Below, piece by piece: positions 44,926-54,208 of a stretch of 64,000 nt of DNA; the first letter of the stretch is position 1; the number at the start of each line of letters is the position of its first letter. The stretch is taken from assembly GCF_002258785.1 (NCBI RefSeq), contig NZ_NOYI01000003.1, positions 62,001 to 126,000 of the forward strand, written 5' to 3'. Below the pieces are notes generated by a model. That model had not been told where the DNA came from. It did not search any database and was given only the letters and a program-made list of their open reading frames with translations. Source of the stretch: Rhodococcus sp. 06-235-1A. GTDB taxonomy: Bacteria; Actinomycetota; Actinomycetes; Mycobacteriales; Mycobacteriaceae. The position numbers and the translations under genes are program-made.

Positions 44926-45825
44926 ATGAGGAGCTGGTTCGACCCGACGCTCGACCTGAAGCTGAACGCTCTCGGGATCGTTCTGTACATCCTCGGCGGA
45001 ATGCTGGCGGCGCGATTCGTCACCTGGACCGGGTCCAGGATCACCGCTCGAATCGACCAGAACTACCAGCACAGTGACGCTCTGGTGCGGTCCGAGGCCG
45101 CCAAGCACCGGCATGCGCTGGCCCAGGTCATCACCTGGGTCGTGGTCACGCTCATCTACATCCTCGTCACCATCGAGGTGCTGCGCCGCTTCGGATTCGG
45201 CGTCGGCGGGCTCGTGGCACCCGCGACGGTCATCGGCGCAGCACTCGGCTTCGGGGCGCAGCGTGTGGTGCAGGACATTCTCGCCGGCTTCTTCATCATC
45301 ACCGAACGGCAGTACGGCTTCGGTGACGTCGTGCAGATCGCCGTCAACGGCTCCGCCGAGGACGCCGAGGGCACCGTCGAGGACGTCACGCTCAGGGTGA
45401 CCCGGGTGCGGAGCGTCGACGGCGAGGTCATCACCGTCCCGAACGGCCAGATCGTCAAGGCGATCAATCTGTCGAAGGACTGGGCTCGTGCCGTCGTCGA
45501 CGTTCCCGTTCCCAGCACCGCCGATCTCACCCAGGTCAACACGCTGCTCCGTGCTGTCGGCCGCGACGCGTTCGCCGACACTCGGTTGCGTCCGCTGTTG
45601 CTCGACGAGCCGACAGTGATGGGCGTGGAAAGCATCGAGGTGGGACAGGTCAACGTTCGCCTCGTTGCGCGAACGCTGCCCGGTAAGCAATTTCAGGTGG
45701 GACGAGAACTTCGAGTCCGAGTGGCCGCCGCGCTGCGACCCGAGGGCATCAGCGTTGCTCCCGACGTCAGTACCGCCGGTGTCGCACCGGAGCCGTCGGG
45801 TCGAGATCGGACGGAGGACCAGTGA
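44926..45825 (+). CDS. MscS-family mechanosensitive channel
   Basis: The 299-residue membrane protein has three hydrophobic segments, the last (VGGLVAPATVIGAALGFGAQRVVQDILAGFFI) being the MscS pore helix, then the beta domain FGDVVQI...VTLRVTRVRSVDGEVITVPNG. It relieves turgor under osmotic downshock. ATG 44926 is 5 nt after the prfB stop; an ATG at 44896 inside prfB is possible but has a weaker ribosome site. Confidence 0.92.
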   Translation: MRSWFDPTLDLKLNALGIVLYILGGMLAARFVTWTGSRITARIDQNYQHSDALVRSEAAKHRHALAQVITWVVVTLIYILVTIEVLRRFGFGVGGLVAPATVIGAALGFGAQRVVQDILAGFFIITERQYGFGDVVQIAVNGSAEDAEGTVEDVTLRVTRVRSVDGEVITVPNGQIVKAINLSKDWARAVVDVPVPSTADLTQVNTLLRAVGRDAFADTRLRPLLLDEPTVMGVESIEVGQVNVRLVARTLPGKQFQVGRELRVRVAAALRPEGISVAPDVSTAGVAPEPSGRDRTEDQ

Positions 45826-46268
45826 GCACACCGGAGACCGGGACCGATCTCCCGCGTCGAAACTGGCGGCAGTGGCGGATCCCGAACAAGATCTACGGCC
45901 GCGTCCGCACGTCCACCGTCGCGTTCGGTATCTGCTTCGTGCTCACCGGTCTGTGGTACGGCCAGGTCAGTGCGGAGATCGCCGAGAGGGACAGCGAACA
46001 GATTCAGGGTCCGGTTGCTGTGGACCCAGGTCAGCTCACCCCCTACACCCAGCCGCAGACCTTCGAGCCGACCTATTCGAGTACAACCGCAACGCCCACT
46101 CCGACGGCCACCACCGATCCGGATGGATCGGGAAGTGTCGAACAGTCCGGGCAGCAGGCGTCGACCACGACCGCATCGCCGACGACCACCGCACCGTTCG
46201 GTGTCCCGTTGCCGCCGGTGATCCAATCGCTGATACCCACCCAACCTGCGCCGACATCCTCGCGCTGA
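45822..46268 (+). CDS. single-pass membrane protein with Thr/Pro-rich tail (Rv3103c-like)
   Basis: The 148-residue protein has a basic cytosolic start (RRNWRQWRIPNKIYGRVRT), one membrane helix (STVAFGICFVLTGLWYG) and a Thr/Pro/Ser-rich external tail. GTG 45822 overlaps the channel stop by 4 nt. The same gene lies between mscS and ftsE in mycobacteria (Rv3103c). The function is unknown; it may work with the channel or the FtsEX system. Confidence 0.8.
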   Translation: MSTPETGTDLPRRNWRQWRIPNKIYGRVRTSTVAFGICFVLTGLWYGQVSAEIAERDSEQIQGPVAVDPGQLTPYTQPQTFEPTYSSTTATPTPTATTDPDGSGSVEQSGQQASTTTASPTTTAPFGVPLPPVIQSLIPTQPAPTSSR

Positions 46269-46354
46269 GACAGCCTTTACCGTCCGTCGGGACTCGCCGC
46301 GATGCTCTCTCGGTTCCGGCGGTTACCGACGAGTAAGGACTACACTGGCGACCC

Positions 46355-47044
46355 GTGATCAGCACCTCGAATGTCTCCAAGTCCTACAAGACCTCCACCA
46401 GGCCCGCTCTGGACAAGGTGACGGTCTCCATCGACAAAGGCGAGTTCGTGTTTCTGATCGGTCCGTCCGGTTCGGGAAAGTCGACGTTCATGCGGTTGCT
46501 TCTCAAGGAGGAGACGCCCACCTCCGGTGACATCCATGTCGCCGACTTCCACGTCAACAGGCTGGCGGCCCGACGCGTCCCACGGCTGCGGCAGAGCATG
46601 GGCTGCGTCTTCCAGGACTTCCGCCTGCTGCAACAGAAGACTGTCGTGGAGAACGTGGCGTTCGCCCTCGAGGTGATCGGCAAGCCGCGCTCGATGATCA
46701 AGCGCACCGTCCCCGAGGTTCTCGATCTCGTGGGGCTGGGCGGAAAGTCGGACCGTCTGCCCAACGAGCTGTCGGGTGGCGAACAGCAGCGAGTGGCCAT
46801 CGCACGTGCCTTCGTCAATCGCCCGCTCGTCCTGCTCGCGGACGAGCCGACCGGAAACCTCGATCCGGACACCAGCCAGGACATCATGCTGCTGCTCGAG
46901 CGCATCAACCGCACCGGGACCACGGTGCTGATGGCCACCCACGACAACCACATCGTCGACTCGATGCGCCGACGCGTCGTCGAACTGGACAACGGGCGAG
47001 TCGTTCGTGACGAGGCCCGTGGGGTCTACGGCGTCGGTCGCTGA
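46355..47044 (+). CDS. ftsE: cell-division ATPase FtsE
   Basis: The 229-residue ABC ATPase has Walker A GPSGSGKS (36-43), signature [14 protein letters not shown] and Walker [12 protein letters not shown]. With FtsX it forms a mechanotransmission complex that switches on peptidoglycan hydrolases (RipC in mycobacteria) at the septum. GTG 46355 follows TAAGGA. ftsX begins 66 bp downstream. Confidence 0.97.
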   Translation: MISTSNVSKSYKTSTRPALDKVTVSIDKGEFVFLIGPSGSGKSTFMRLLLKEETPTSGDIHVADFHVNRLAARRVPRLRQSMGCVFQDFRLLQQKTVVENVAFALEVIGKPRSMIKRTVPEVLDLVGLGGKSDRLPNELSGGEQQRVAIARAFVNRPLVLLADEPTGNLDPDTSQDIMLLLERINRTGTTVLMATHDNHIVDSMRRRVVELDNGRVVRDEARGVYGVGR

Positions 47045-47110
47045 CGCCGCCACCGACTCAGGACTTCACAGACTTCACGACCGAACGAATCGAAGGGCTC
47101 GGATTCCGCG

Positions 47111-48016
47111 ATGCGCGCAAGTTTCATCTTCAGCGAGGTCCTCACCGGACTTCGTCGCAACATCACCATGACGATCGCCATGATCTTGACGACCGCTATC
47201 TCCCTCGGCCTGTTCGGCGGCGGGCTGCTCGTGGTGCAGATGGCGGGAAAGACCCAACAGATCTTCCTCGATCGGGTCGAAGTGCAGATCTTCCTCACCG
47301 ACGACATCTCTGCAACCGACCCGGACTGCGCCCAGGAGACGTGCGCCGCGTTGCGGTCGGATCTCGACAACACCCCGTCGGTGGTGTCTGTGCAGTACCT
47401 CAACCGTGAGGACGCGGTGAAGGACGCCACCGAGCGCGTGTTCAAGGATCAGCCCGAATTGGCAGAACTGGTCAGCGCCGACAGCTTTCCTGCCTCGTTC
47501 AAGGTGCGGCTGAGCGATCCCGAACGGTTCGGGGTGATCAACGACAACTTCGAGAATCGGCCGGGCGTGCAGAGCGTGCTCAATCAACGTGACCTGGTGG
47601 AGCGCCTGTTCAGCGTGCTCAACGGTGTGCGCAATGCTGCATTCGCTATCGCAACGGTGCAGGCAATCGCCGCAATCCTGTTGATAGCCAACATGGTTCA
47701 GATCGCCGCCTTCACCAGGCGAACCGAGGTGGGCATCATGCGGTTGGTGGGTGCCACCCGTTGGTACACCCAGTTGCCGTTCTTGCTCGAGGCGGTGGTG
47801 GCCGCCTTGATCGGCTCGGCGCTGGCAATTGCCGGCCTGTTCACGGCGAAGAACATGTTCATCGACGATGTTCTGTCGGACGTGTACCAAGCCAACATCC
47901 TGGCCAGAATATCGAACAGTGACGTTCTGCTCGTCTCGCCGTTCCTCGCACTGGTGGGAGTAGGTATGGCGGCGGTGACGGCGTACATCACGCTGCGGTT
48001 GTACGTGCGCGAATAA
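47111..48016 (+). CDS. ftsX: cell-division protein FtsX
   Basis: The 301-residue protein has the FtsX layout: one helix (about 17-43), a large extracellular domain to about residue 170, and three C-terminal helices. The extracellular loop has a Cys pair, Cys76 and Cys81 (DPDCAQETC), absent from most non-actinobacterial FtsX. It is the partner of FtsE. ATG 47111 is clear. Confidence 0.96.
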   Translation: MRASFIFSEVLTGLRRNITMTIAMILTTAISLGLFGGGLLVVQMAGKTQQIFLDRVEVQIFLTDDISATDPDCAQETCAALRSDLDNTPSVVSVQYLNREDAVKDATERVFKDQPELAELVSADSFPASFKVRLSDPERFGVINDNFENRPGVQSVLNQRDLVERLFSVLNGVRNAAFAIATVQAIAAILLIANMVQIAAFTRRTEVGIMRLVGATRWYTQLPFLLEAVVAALIGSALAIAGLFTAKNMFIDDVLSDVYQANILARISNSDVLLVSPFLALVGVGMAAVTAYITLRLYVRE

Positions 48017-48099
48017 ATTCGGTTGCCGTTCGGTTCTATGCTGGAGCGGTTGCCCGTGGAACCGATCCGCGCGGCGCATGCTCGAGAAAGGGCCCTGCA

Positions 48100-48573
48100 G
48101 TGAGAGAGAAGGGCCGCAAGGCCATCGCGACCAATCGCAAGGCGCGGCACAACTACTCCATACTCGACGTCGTCGAGGCCGGAGTCGCCCTCGTCGGAAC
48201 CGAGGTCAAGAGCCTGCGCGACGGCAAGGCTTCGCTGGTCGACGCCTTCGCGACCGTCGACGACGGTGAGATCTGGCTGCGTGGACTCCACATCGCCGAA
48301 TACACGCTCGGTAGCTGGACCAACCATGCGCCGCGGCGAAACCGGAAGCTGCTCCTTCATCGTCGCGAGATCGACCGCCTCGCAGGCAAGGTGAAAGAGG
48401 GAAACCTGACGTTGGTGCCGTTGTCGATGTACTTCTCCGACGGCAAGGTCAAAGTGGAGCTCGCACTGGCCAAGGGTAAGCAGGACTACGACAAGAGACA
48501 ATCACTGGCCAAACGCACAGCCGAACGCGAAGTGACGCGGGAGCTGGGTCGTCGCGTGAAGGGCATGCGCTGA
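48100..48573 (+). CDS. smpB: SsrA-binding protein SmpB
   Basis: The 157-residue protein binds tmRNA and brings it to stalled ribosomes. It has the family core ([37 protein letters not shown]) and the basic tail [21 protein letters not shown]. The start is GTG 48100. Its RNA partner ssrA lies 2.4 kb downstream, separated by two unrelated genes. Confidence 0.97.
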   Translation: MREKGRKAIATNRKARHNYSILDVVEAGVALVGTEVKSLRDGKASLVDAFATVDDGEIWLRGLHIAEYTLGSWTNHAPRRNRKLLLHRREIDRLAGKVKEGNLTLVPLSMYFSDGKVKVELALAKGKQDYDKRQSLAKRTAEREVTRELGRRVKGMR

Positions 48574-49436
48574 CCGCTGTTCTGCTCGCTCTGGTAGCCG
48601 CTGTCGGCTACGGGGTGAGCGATTTCGTCGGCGGTGTCGCATCCCGCCGCGTTGCCGCCCTTCGGGTGGTCATCGTGTCCTACCCGCTGTCGCTGGTGAT
48701 CGTTCTGCTCGTCGCACCGTTCGTCGGCGGCACCATCGAGCTCCCGGCGATGCTGTGGGGACTGGCCTCGGGTGTCGCAGGTGGCGTTGCGGTGTGGTGG
48801 TTCTATCTCGCCCTCGCCGCCGGACCGATGGCCGTGGTCTCACCGGTCACAGCCGTGCTGGTGGCCGGTATTCCGGTGCTGGTCGGGCTGTCGATGGGCG
48901 AGCGTCCCGGCGTCATCGCGTTCCTGGGCATCGCCGTAGCTCTGGTGGCCGTGGTGCTGGTCAGTAGGGAATCCCCGGACGAGGTGACCGGCGAGGTGGC
49001 CGGTGGGCGAGAGATGAAGTTCACCCGAACGGTCGCCTGGTTGACGGTCGGCTCTGGGGTGACGTTCGCGTTCGCCTTCATTTTTCTGCACCAGATCGGC
49101 GACGGCAGCGGGCTGTGGCCGTTGGCCGCGTCACGAGCCTCGGCGACCGCAGTGGTCTGGATCGTGGCCCTCGCATCCGGACACTTCGCTCCTCCGCACG
49201 GCAGTGTGCTGAAACTTGCGGCCTTCGTCAGTGTTCTCGACGTCGTCGCCAATGCCGCGATGATCTACGCGTATCAGGGCGGTTTGCTGTCGTTGGTGAG
49301 CGTCATCGCCTCGCTGTATCCCGCAGCCACGGTGTTGCTGGCGATGGTGATGCTCGGCGAACGGGTCGGAAGGCTGCAGAAAGTGGGAATGGCGTTGGCG
49401 CTCGGTGCCATCGCCATGATTGCGCTCGCGGGTTGA
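48570..49436 (+). CDS. DMT (EamA) family transporter
   Basis: This is a ten-helix drug/metabolite transporter with two EamA repeats. The first conventional start, GTG 48615, would remove most of the first helix. In frame, CTG 48570 gives [22 protein letters not shown], a normal EamA N-terminus, and overlaps the smpB stop as CTGA, the same geometry as ATGA coupling. I therefore annotate a CTG start (288 residues). The substrate is unknown. Confidence 0.8.
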   Translation: MTAVLLALVAAVGYGVSDFVGGVASRRVAALRVVIVSYPLSLVIVLLVAPFVGGTIELPAMLWGLASGVAGGVAVWWFYLALAAGPMAVVSPVTAVLVAGIPVLVGLSMGERPGVIAFLGIAVALVAVVLVSRESPDEVTGEVAGGREMKFTRTVAWLTVGSGVTFAFAFIFLHQIGDGSGLWPLAASRASATAVVWIVALASGHFAPPHGSVLKLAAFVSVLDVVANAAMIYAYQGGLLSLVSVIASLYPAATVLLAMVMLGERVGRLQKVGMALALGAIAMIALAG

Positions 49437-49467
49437 ACATCCATGCACACGGGTAATGAACCCGTTT

Positions 49468-50919
49468 ATGACAGCTTCCGATTCTGCCCCCGTGTCCGAG
49501 GGTGCTTCACCGCGGCCGCGCGTACTCGTCACCGGTGCCACGGGCTATCTGGGCGGGCGGCTGGCTCCGCGACTGCTCGATGAGGGGTATGCGGTTCGGG
49601 TGTTGGCGCGGACGCCCGCCAAGCTCGACAACGTGCCCTGGGCGGCGAACGTCGAGATCGTCAAGGGCGATCTGAGCGACCGGGAGTCGTTGAAAGAGGC
49701 GCTCAGCGGAGTCGATGTCATGTACTACCTGGTGCACTCGATGGGCACCGCGGGCCATTCCGATTTCGCCGACACCGAACGCGACAGCGCCGAGAACGTT
49801 GCGACCGTCGCTGCCGAGTGCGGCGTCGGGCGCATCGTGTATCTCGGCGGGCTGCACCCGCCGACAGGGGAGCTGTCGCCCCATCTGAAGTCGCGCGCCG
49901 AGGTGGGACGCATCCTGATCGAGTCGGGGGTTCCGACCGTCGTGCTGCAGGCGGGCGTCGTGATCGGATCGGGTTCGGCGTCGTTCGAGATGATCCGTCA
50001 CTTGACCAACCGACTTCCGGTGATGACCACACCGAGGTGGGTTCACAACCGGATCCAGCCGATCGCCGTACGCGACGTGCTGCACTATCTGATCGGGGCC
50101 GCGAGTGCGCCGATCACCGAATCCAGGACGTTCGACATCGGCGGACCGGACGTGATGCAGTACGGCGAGATGATGAACATCTACGCCGACGTCGCCGGAC
50201 TGCGGCAGCGTCGGATCATCGTCCTTCCGGTGCTGACTCCGCGGCTGGCCGGCCATTGGATCGGGCTGGTGACTCCCATTCCGCGCGGGCTGGCGATGCC
50301 ACTCATCGAATCGCTGCAGTACGACGCCATCGGGCACGAGATGGACATCGACGCCGTCGTGCCGCGGCCGGAGGACGGTTTGACGGGCTACCGCGATTCC
50401 GTGAGATTGGCACTGCGCAAGATCGACGACGGTGAGGTCGAGACCAGATGGACCGATGCCACCGGCACCGCGGCGCCGTCGGATCCGCTGCCGTCGGACC
50501 CGGACTGGGCAGGCGAGGTCGTCTACACCGACACCCGGGTCGCTCGAAGCGGGGCGGAGTCGAGCGCTATCAGGCCGGCTCTGGAGCGATTGGCCGACGC
50601 CGACGTTCTCACCGGTTGGCATCGTGACGCCACCGGACCCGACGCCTCGGCGTCGGGCACCGAACACACCACCCGGCTCAAGTCCTCGACTCGACTACCC
50701 GGAGAGGCGTGGCTGGACCTGACGGTCGGCGGAACGGCGAAGCAGCCCACGATCGAGCAGCGGTTGGTGTTCTTCCCACGCGGTCTGGCCGGTCGCGCCG
50801 TCTGGTACGCGTCGCTGCCTGCACGCCTGGTGATAGCACGTCGGATGTTGCGCACGGTGGTGCAGCGAGTCGACGCCGATGCGGCCTCGAATTCTGCGGA
50901 TCGCCGAGTCGGCCGTTAA
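49468..50919 (+). CDS. extended SDR NAD(P)-binding protein with C-terminal DUF2867 domain
   Basis: The 483-residue protein has an N-terminal atypical SDR fold (VLVTGATGYLGGRLAPRLL) that binds NAD(P). The C-terminal DUF2867/SRPBCC-type region (about 310-480) ends in the basic segment ARLVIARRMLRTVVQRV. The catalytic YxxxK is not evident, so it may be a dehydrogenase or a redox-sensing protein. ATG 49456 is an alternative start. It ends 65 bp before ssrA. Confidence 0.8.
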   Translation: MTASDSAPVSEGASPRPRVLVTGATGYLGGRLAPRLLDEGYAVRVLARTPAKLDNVPWAANVEIVKGDLSDRESLKEALSGVDVMYYLVHSMGTAGHSDFADTERDSAENVATVAAECGVGRIVYLGGLHPPTGELSPHLKSRAEVGRILIESGVPTVVLQAGVVIGSGSASFEMIRHLTNRLPVMTTPRWVHNRIQPIAVRDVLHYLIGAASAPITESRTFDIGGPDVMQYGEMMNIYADVAGLRQRRIIVLPVLTPRLAGHWIGLVTPIPRGLAMPLIESLQYDAIGHEMDIDAVVPRPEDGLTGYRDSVRLALRKIDDGEVETRWTDATGTAAPSDPLPSDPDWAGEVVYTDTRVARSGAESSAIRPALERLADADVLTGWHRDATGPDASASGTEHTTRLKSSTRLPGEAWLDLTVGGTAKQPTIEQRLVFFPRGLAGRAVWYASLPARLVIARRMLRTVVQRVDADAASNSADRRVGR

Positions 50920-50984
50920 TGGAATGAATGTGTCCGGGCGAGGCGTTACACTGAACAGCCCGGGCACGGTGTTCGGGAACATAC

Positions 50985-51354
50985 GGGGCTGAACGGTTTC
51001 GACTTTGTATGTTGAGTCAGGGGAAGCGTGTCGGTGCAGGCGAGAGACCACCGTAAGCGTCATCGCAACCTTATAAGCGCCGATTCCAATCAGCGCGACT
51101 ACGCACTCGCTGCCTAAGTAGCGACTGCGTGTCTGTCAGTCCGGGCTTGCCCTCGGCCCGGGTACTGGCATCAGCTAGAGGGCTCACCGATTCATCCGGC
51201 CGCGGGATGATGAGGAACATCAAACAGTGGCTGGGATCGTCATCCTGACTTGTTCGCGAGATCGGGAGATCCAAGTAGAGGCATAGCGGACTGCACACGG
51301 AGAAGCCCTGGCAATGCAGCAGAGGACCCGGGTTCGATTCCCGGCAGCTCCACC
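50985..51354 (+). ncRNA. ssrA: transfer-messenger RNA
   Basis: The 5' end GGGGCTGAACGGTTTCGAC pairs with the 3' end CAGCTCC as a tRNA-Ala-like acceptor. The tag reading frame at 51079-51117 encodes ADSNQRDYALAA then stop, close to the mycobacterial tag ADSHQRDYALAA. The T-arm GGGTTCGATTCCC is present. With SmpB it rescues stalled ribosomes and tags proteins for Clp proteases. The CCA end is only partly encoded (CCG). Confidence 0.97.
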
Positions 51355-51360
51355 GCTCGA

Positions 51361-51402
51361 GACCGGGCCGAGAGACACACTCTCGGCCCGGTCTTCTTTT
51401 CT
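51361..51402 (+). terminator. terminator of ssrA
   Basis: Perfect 14-base arms (51361-51374 and 51380-51393) around a five-base loop are followed by TTCTTTTCT. Confidence 0.95.
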
Positions 51403-51474
51403 GTGTCGGACAGGTCACAATCGCCCCTTCCGAACCGATCCCACCCGAAGCGGCCTCGGTGCCGAATAACCGGC

Positions 51475-52170
51475 ATGAGCAACGAGCCGTCTCCAGTACT
51501 GCGCACCGGCAGGCGGGTGTCCGACCCTGCACTGGTCGTGTTGGTCCTCGGCGGAGGTAAAGATGTGAGCCGGGCGCTTAGTCGACCGTGGCATCTGGCC
51601 GGTCTGCGCATGTGGCCGTTCACCTGGATGCTTCGGCGTGTGGGACGTGCACGCGGCATTTCCGTGCAGCAGTTGCAGTACCGTTTCCGGGGCTGGAACG
51701 CCCCCGAACGATCCCCGGTCGAGGACGCCAGATGGGCGCTGAACCGAATCCGCGCGGAGCATCCTGACGTTCATGTCGTGGTCGTCGGCCATTCGATGGG
51801 TGGCCGCACCGCCGCTGCCCTGATCGACGACCCTTCTATCGCGGGAGTGGAGCCTGCAGAAACGAGCCAGAAAATCATGGGTGTCGTCGCCTTGGCCCCG
51901 TGGTGGCCGGAGGGGGCGGAGGCCGATGCGTTCGGACCGGGTAAGGAACTTCTCGTGATACACGGAACTGCCGACAGGTGGACCGATCCGAGAACCTCGC
52001 GCCGTGCGACCGAGAGAGCAGCATCCCGAGGGGCCGCCGCGCGTTACCTCTCCGTTCCGGGTGGGCACTTCATGCTGCGCAATCCGCGGCTCTGGTCGAG
52101 GGCGACGCGTGACTTCGTCCTCGGCATCGCCGCCGATACCAAGGCCGACTGCATGGGCAAACCGTCGTGA
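51475..52170 (+). CDS. alpha/beta hydrolase, first gene of lipid operon
   Basis: The 231-residue protein has the nucleophile elbow GHSMGG and a late catalytic His (VPGGHFMLRN), with Asp in HGTADRWTD. It resembles small esterases or dienelactone-hydrolase-like enzymes. The open frame starts inside ssrA, so ATG 51475 is used. Its stop overlaps the next start (GTGA), tying it to the FAD and methyltransferase genes, which suggests an acyl substrate. Confidence 0.82.
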   Translation: MSNEPSPVLRTGRRVSDPALVVLVLGGGKDVSRALSRPWHLAGLRMWPFTWMLRRVGRARGISVQQLQYRFRGWNAPERSPVEDARWALNRIRAEHPDVHVVVVGHSMGGRTAAALIDDPSIAGVEPAETSQKIMGVVALAPWWPEGAEADAFGPGKELLVIHGTADRWTDPRTSRRATERAASRGAAARYLSVPGGHFMLRNPRLWSRATRDFVLGIAADTKADCMGKPS

Positions 52171-53438
52171 CGCGCCGTCGTATCGCGGTGGTCGGGAGCG
52201 GCGTCGCCGGCCTGACGGCGGCATATGCACTGTCGAAGAACTCGTCGGTGACGTTGTACGAGGCGGATTGTCGGCTCGGCGGTCACGCGGACACGCACTA
52301 TGTCGACGGCCCCGGCGGTCCGGTAGGCGTCGACACGGGGTTCATCGTGCACAACGACCGCACGTATCCGACACTGCTCCGTCTGTTCGACGAGCTCGAT
52401 GTGCCTACTCAGGATTCGGACATGAGCATGTCCGTGCGCTGTGACGGGTGCGGCCTCGAGTACTCGGGCGGCCAGGGCATGCGCGGAATCCTCGCGCAAC
52501 GTACGGCGGTGTTCAAACCACGATTCGTGTCGATGTTGCTCGATGTCAAGCGTTTTCATCGGCTGGCGACCGAACTTCTGGACAGCCCGGACTCGGCGGA
52601 TTCCGAGACCACACTCGGTACATTTCTCGAAGACCATTCGTTCTCGGCATATTTCGAATCCCACTTCATGACGCCGTTGGTATCTGCAGTGTGGTCGTGT
52701 GATCCGGACACTGCGCTCGCTTACCCGGCTCGCTACCTGTTCTCCTTTCTTCAGCACCACGGAATGCTCACCGTCACAGGATCTCCCACCTGGCGCACCG
52801 TCACGGGCGGGTCCATCGAATACGTTCGCCGGGTTGCGTCGCACATCGACGAGGTGTTGCTCGATACCCCCGTGCGCGCGGTCTACAGGTCCGAGAACGC
52901 CGTGCAGATTCGGGATGGTCACGACAACCTCCGCACGTTCGATGCAGCCGTGATCGCGGTCCACCCCGGTGCCGCGCTGAAGATGCTCGCAGAACCGACG
53001 GCGCTCGAGCACAGCATCCTCGGTTCGATGCCGTACTCCGTCAATCACACTGCACTGCACACCGACTCGTCCGTGTTGCCGAAGAACACCAGGGCGCGAG
53101 CGTCGTGGAACTACCATCTCCCGTCCTGTACCGCCAGGCCCGACCGGGTGCTGGTCAGCTACGACCTGACCAGGCTGCAGCGCTTGGACGACACCGATCG
53201 CAGAATGCTGGTCACCCTCGGGGGAGCGGATCGCATCGACCCGAATACGGTGCTCGACGAAATGACCTACGAGCACCCGCAATACACCCCCGAATCCGTG
53301 GCAGCGCAGCGTCGGCTGCCCGAATTGGACACCGATACGGTGGCGTTCGCCGGGGCGTACCACGGCTGGGGTTTCCACGAGGACGGTGCGTTGTCCGGAG
53401 CGCGTGCTGCACAACGGGTGGGGGCCACGTGGCTCTGA
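52167..53438 (+). CDS. FAD-dependent amine-oxidase-fold oxidoreductase
   Basis: The 423-residue flavoprotein has the dinucleotide motif VVGSGVAGLTAAYAL (8-22), the second Glu motif LYEADCRLGGHADT and a C-terminal FAD motif FAGAYHGWGFHEDGALSG. It belongs to the family encoded next to DUF1365 and cyclopropane synthases (Rv0449c). Proteins of this family modify phospholipid acyl chains after methylation, for example by desaturation. GTG 52167 overlaps the hydrolase stop. Confidence 0.88.
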   Translation: MTRRRIAVVGSGVAGLTAAYALSKNSSVTLYEADCRLGGHADTHYVDGPGGPVGVDTGFIVHNDRTYPTLLRLFDELDVPTQDSDMSMSVRCDGCGLEYSGGQGMRGILAQRTAVFKPRFVSMLLDVKRFHRLATELLDSPDSADSETTLGTFLEDHSFSAYFESHFMTPLVSAVWSCDPDTALAYPARYLFSFLQHHGMLTVTGSPTWRTVTGGSIEYVRRVASHIDEVLLDTPVRAVYRSENAVQIRDGHDNLRTFDAAVIAVHPGAALKMLAEPTALEHSILGSMPYSVNHTALHTDSSVLPKNTRARASWNYHLPSCTARPDRVLVSYDLTRLQRLDDTDRRMLVTLGGADRIDPNTVLDEMTYEHPQYTPESVAAQRRLPELDTDTVAFAGAYHGWGFHEDGALSGARAAQRVGATWL

Positions 53439-54208
53439 CGTCCGTTCTGCCGACCACCCGCGCGCACGGAGCGACGCTGTATCTGACTCGCATCCAACAC
53501 GTGCGACGTGCACCGATTCGAAACACGTTCTCGTACAAGAGTTACAGCTGGTTCGTCGACCTGGACGCACTCCCCGAACTGCCGCGGATACTGCGGCCGC
53601 TGGCCTCGTTCGACCCCCGCGATCACCTCGGCGACCCCGACGCCACCATTCGTCAGAACGTCGACGCGTTCCTCGCGGAGAACGATATCGATCTGAACGG
53701 CGGACGGATCACCATGCTGGCCAGTGCGCGGGTGTTCGGGCACACGTTCAACCCGCTGAGCGTGTACTGGTGTCACGACCACGACGGAGGCCTCCGTTGC
53801 GTGGTGGCGGAGGTGCACAACACCTACGGCGAGCGATACCGGTATCTGCTGCACACCGATGGGCGCGGCGCGGTACGGACATCCAAGAGGTTCTACGTCT
53901 CGCCGTTCAACGACGTCGACGGCGAGTACACCATGCAGCTGCCCGAGCCGGACGCCGCACTCCGGCTGTCGATCGTCCTCGAGCGTGCCGGTCAGCCCCC
54001 GTTCGTGGCGACCGTCGACGGCCGTCGTCGAGAGGTGACGACGCGGTCGATTCTTCGCACCGCACTCGAGGTTCCGATCGCGCCGCTACGAGTGGTGGTA
54101 CAGATCCGATGGCAAGGCATTCGGCTCTGGGCGAGAGGTCTGAAGATCGTGCAGAAACCGGCCCCTCCGGGGCCACGAACATCCCAGAAGCAAGGGGCCA
54201 ACAGATGA
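53429..54208 (+). CDS. DUF1365 family protein
   Basis: The 259-residue protein has the DUF1365 signature region (RRAPIRNTFSYKSYSWFVDLD, then ARVFGHTFNPLSVYWCHD and KRFYVSPFNDVDGEY). It has no clear catalytic motif and always travels with FAD oxidoreductase and cyclopropane-synthase genes (Rv0448c), so it is thought to take part in fatty-acid modification. GTG 53429 overlaps the preceding gene by 10 nt. Confidence 0.88.
   Translation: MALTSVLPTTRAHGATLYLTRIQHVRRAPIRNTFSYKSYSWFVDLDALPELPRILRPLASFDPRDHLGDPDATIRQNVDAFLAENDIDLNGGRITMLASARVFGHTFNPLSVYWCHDHDGGLRCVVAEVHNTYGERYRYLLHTDGRGAVRTSKRFYVSPFNDVDGEYTMQLPEPDAALRLSIVLERAGQPPFVATVDGRRREVTTRSILRTALEVPIAPLRVVVQIRWQGIRLWARGLKIVQKPAPPGPRTSQKQGANR

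Noticed and set aside
51250..51474. Extension of the alpha/beta-hydrolase frame into ssrA
   Set aside because: It would translate the tRNA-like part of tmRNA and the terminator; ATG 51475 is after the terminator.
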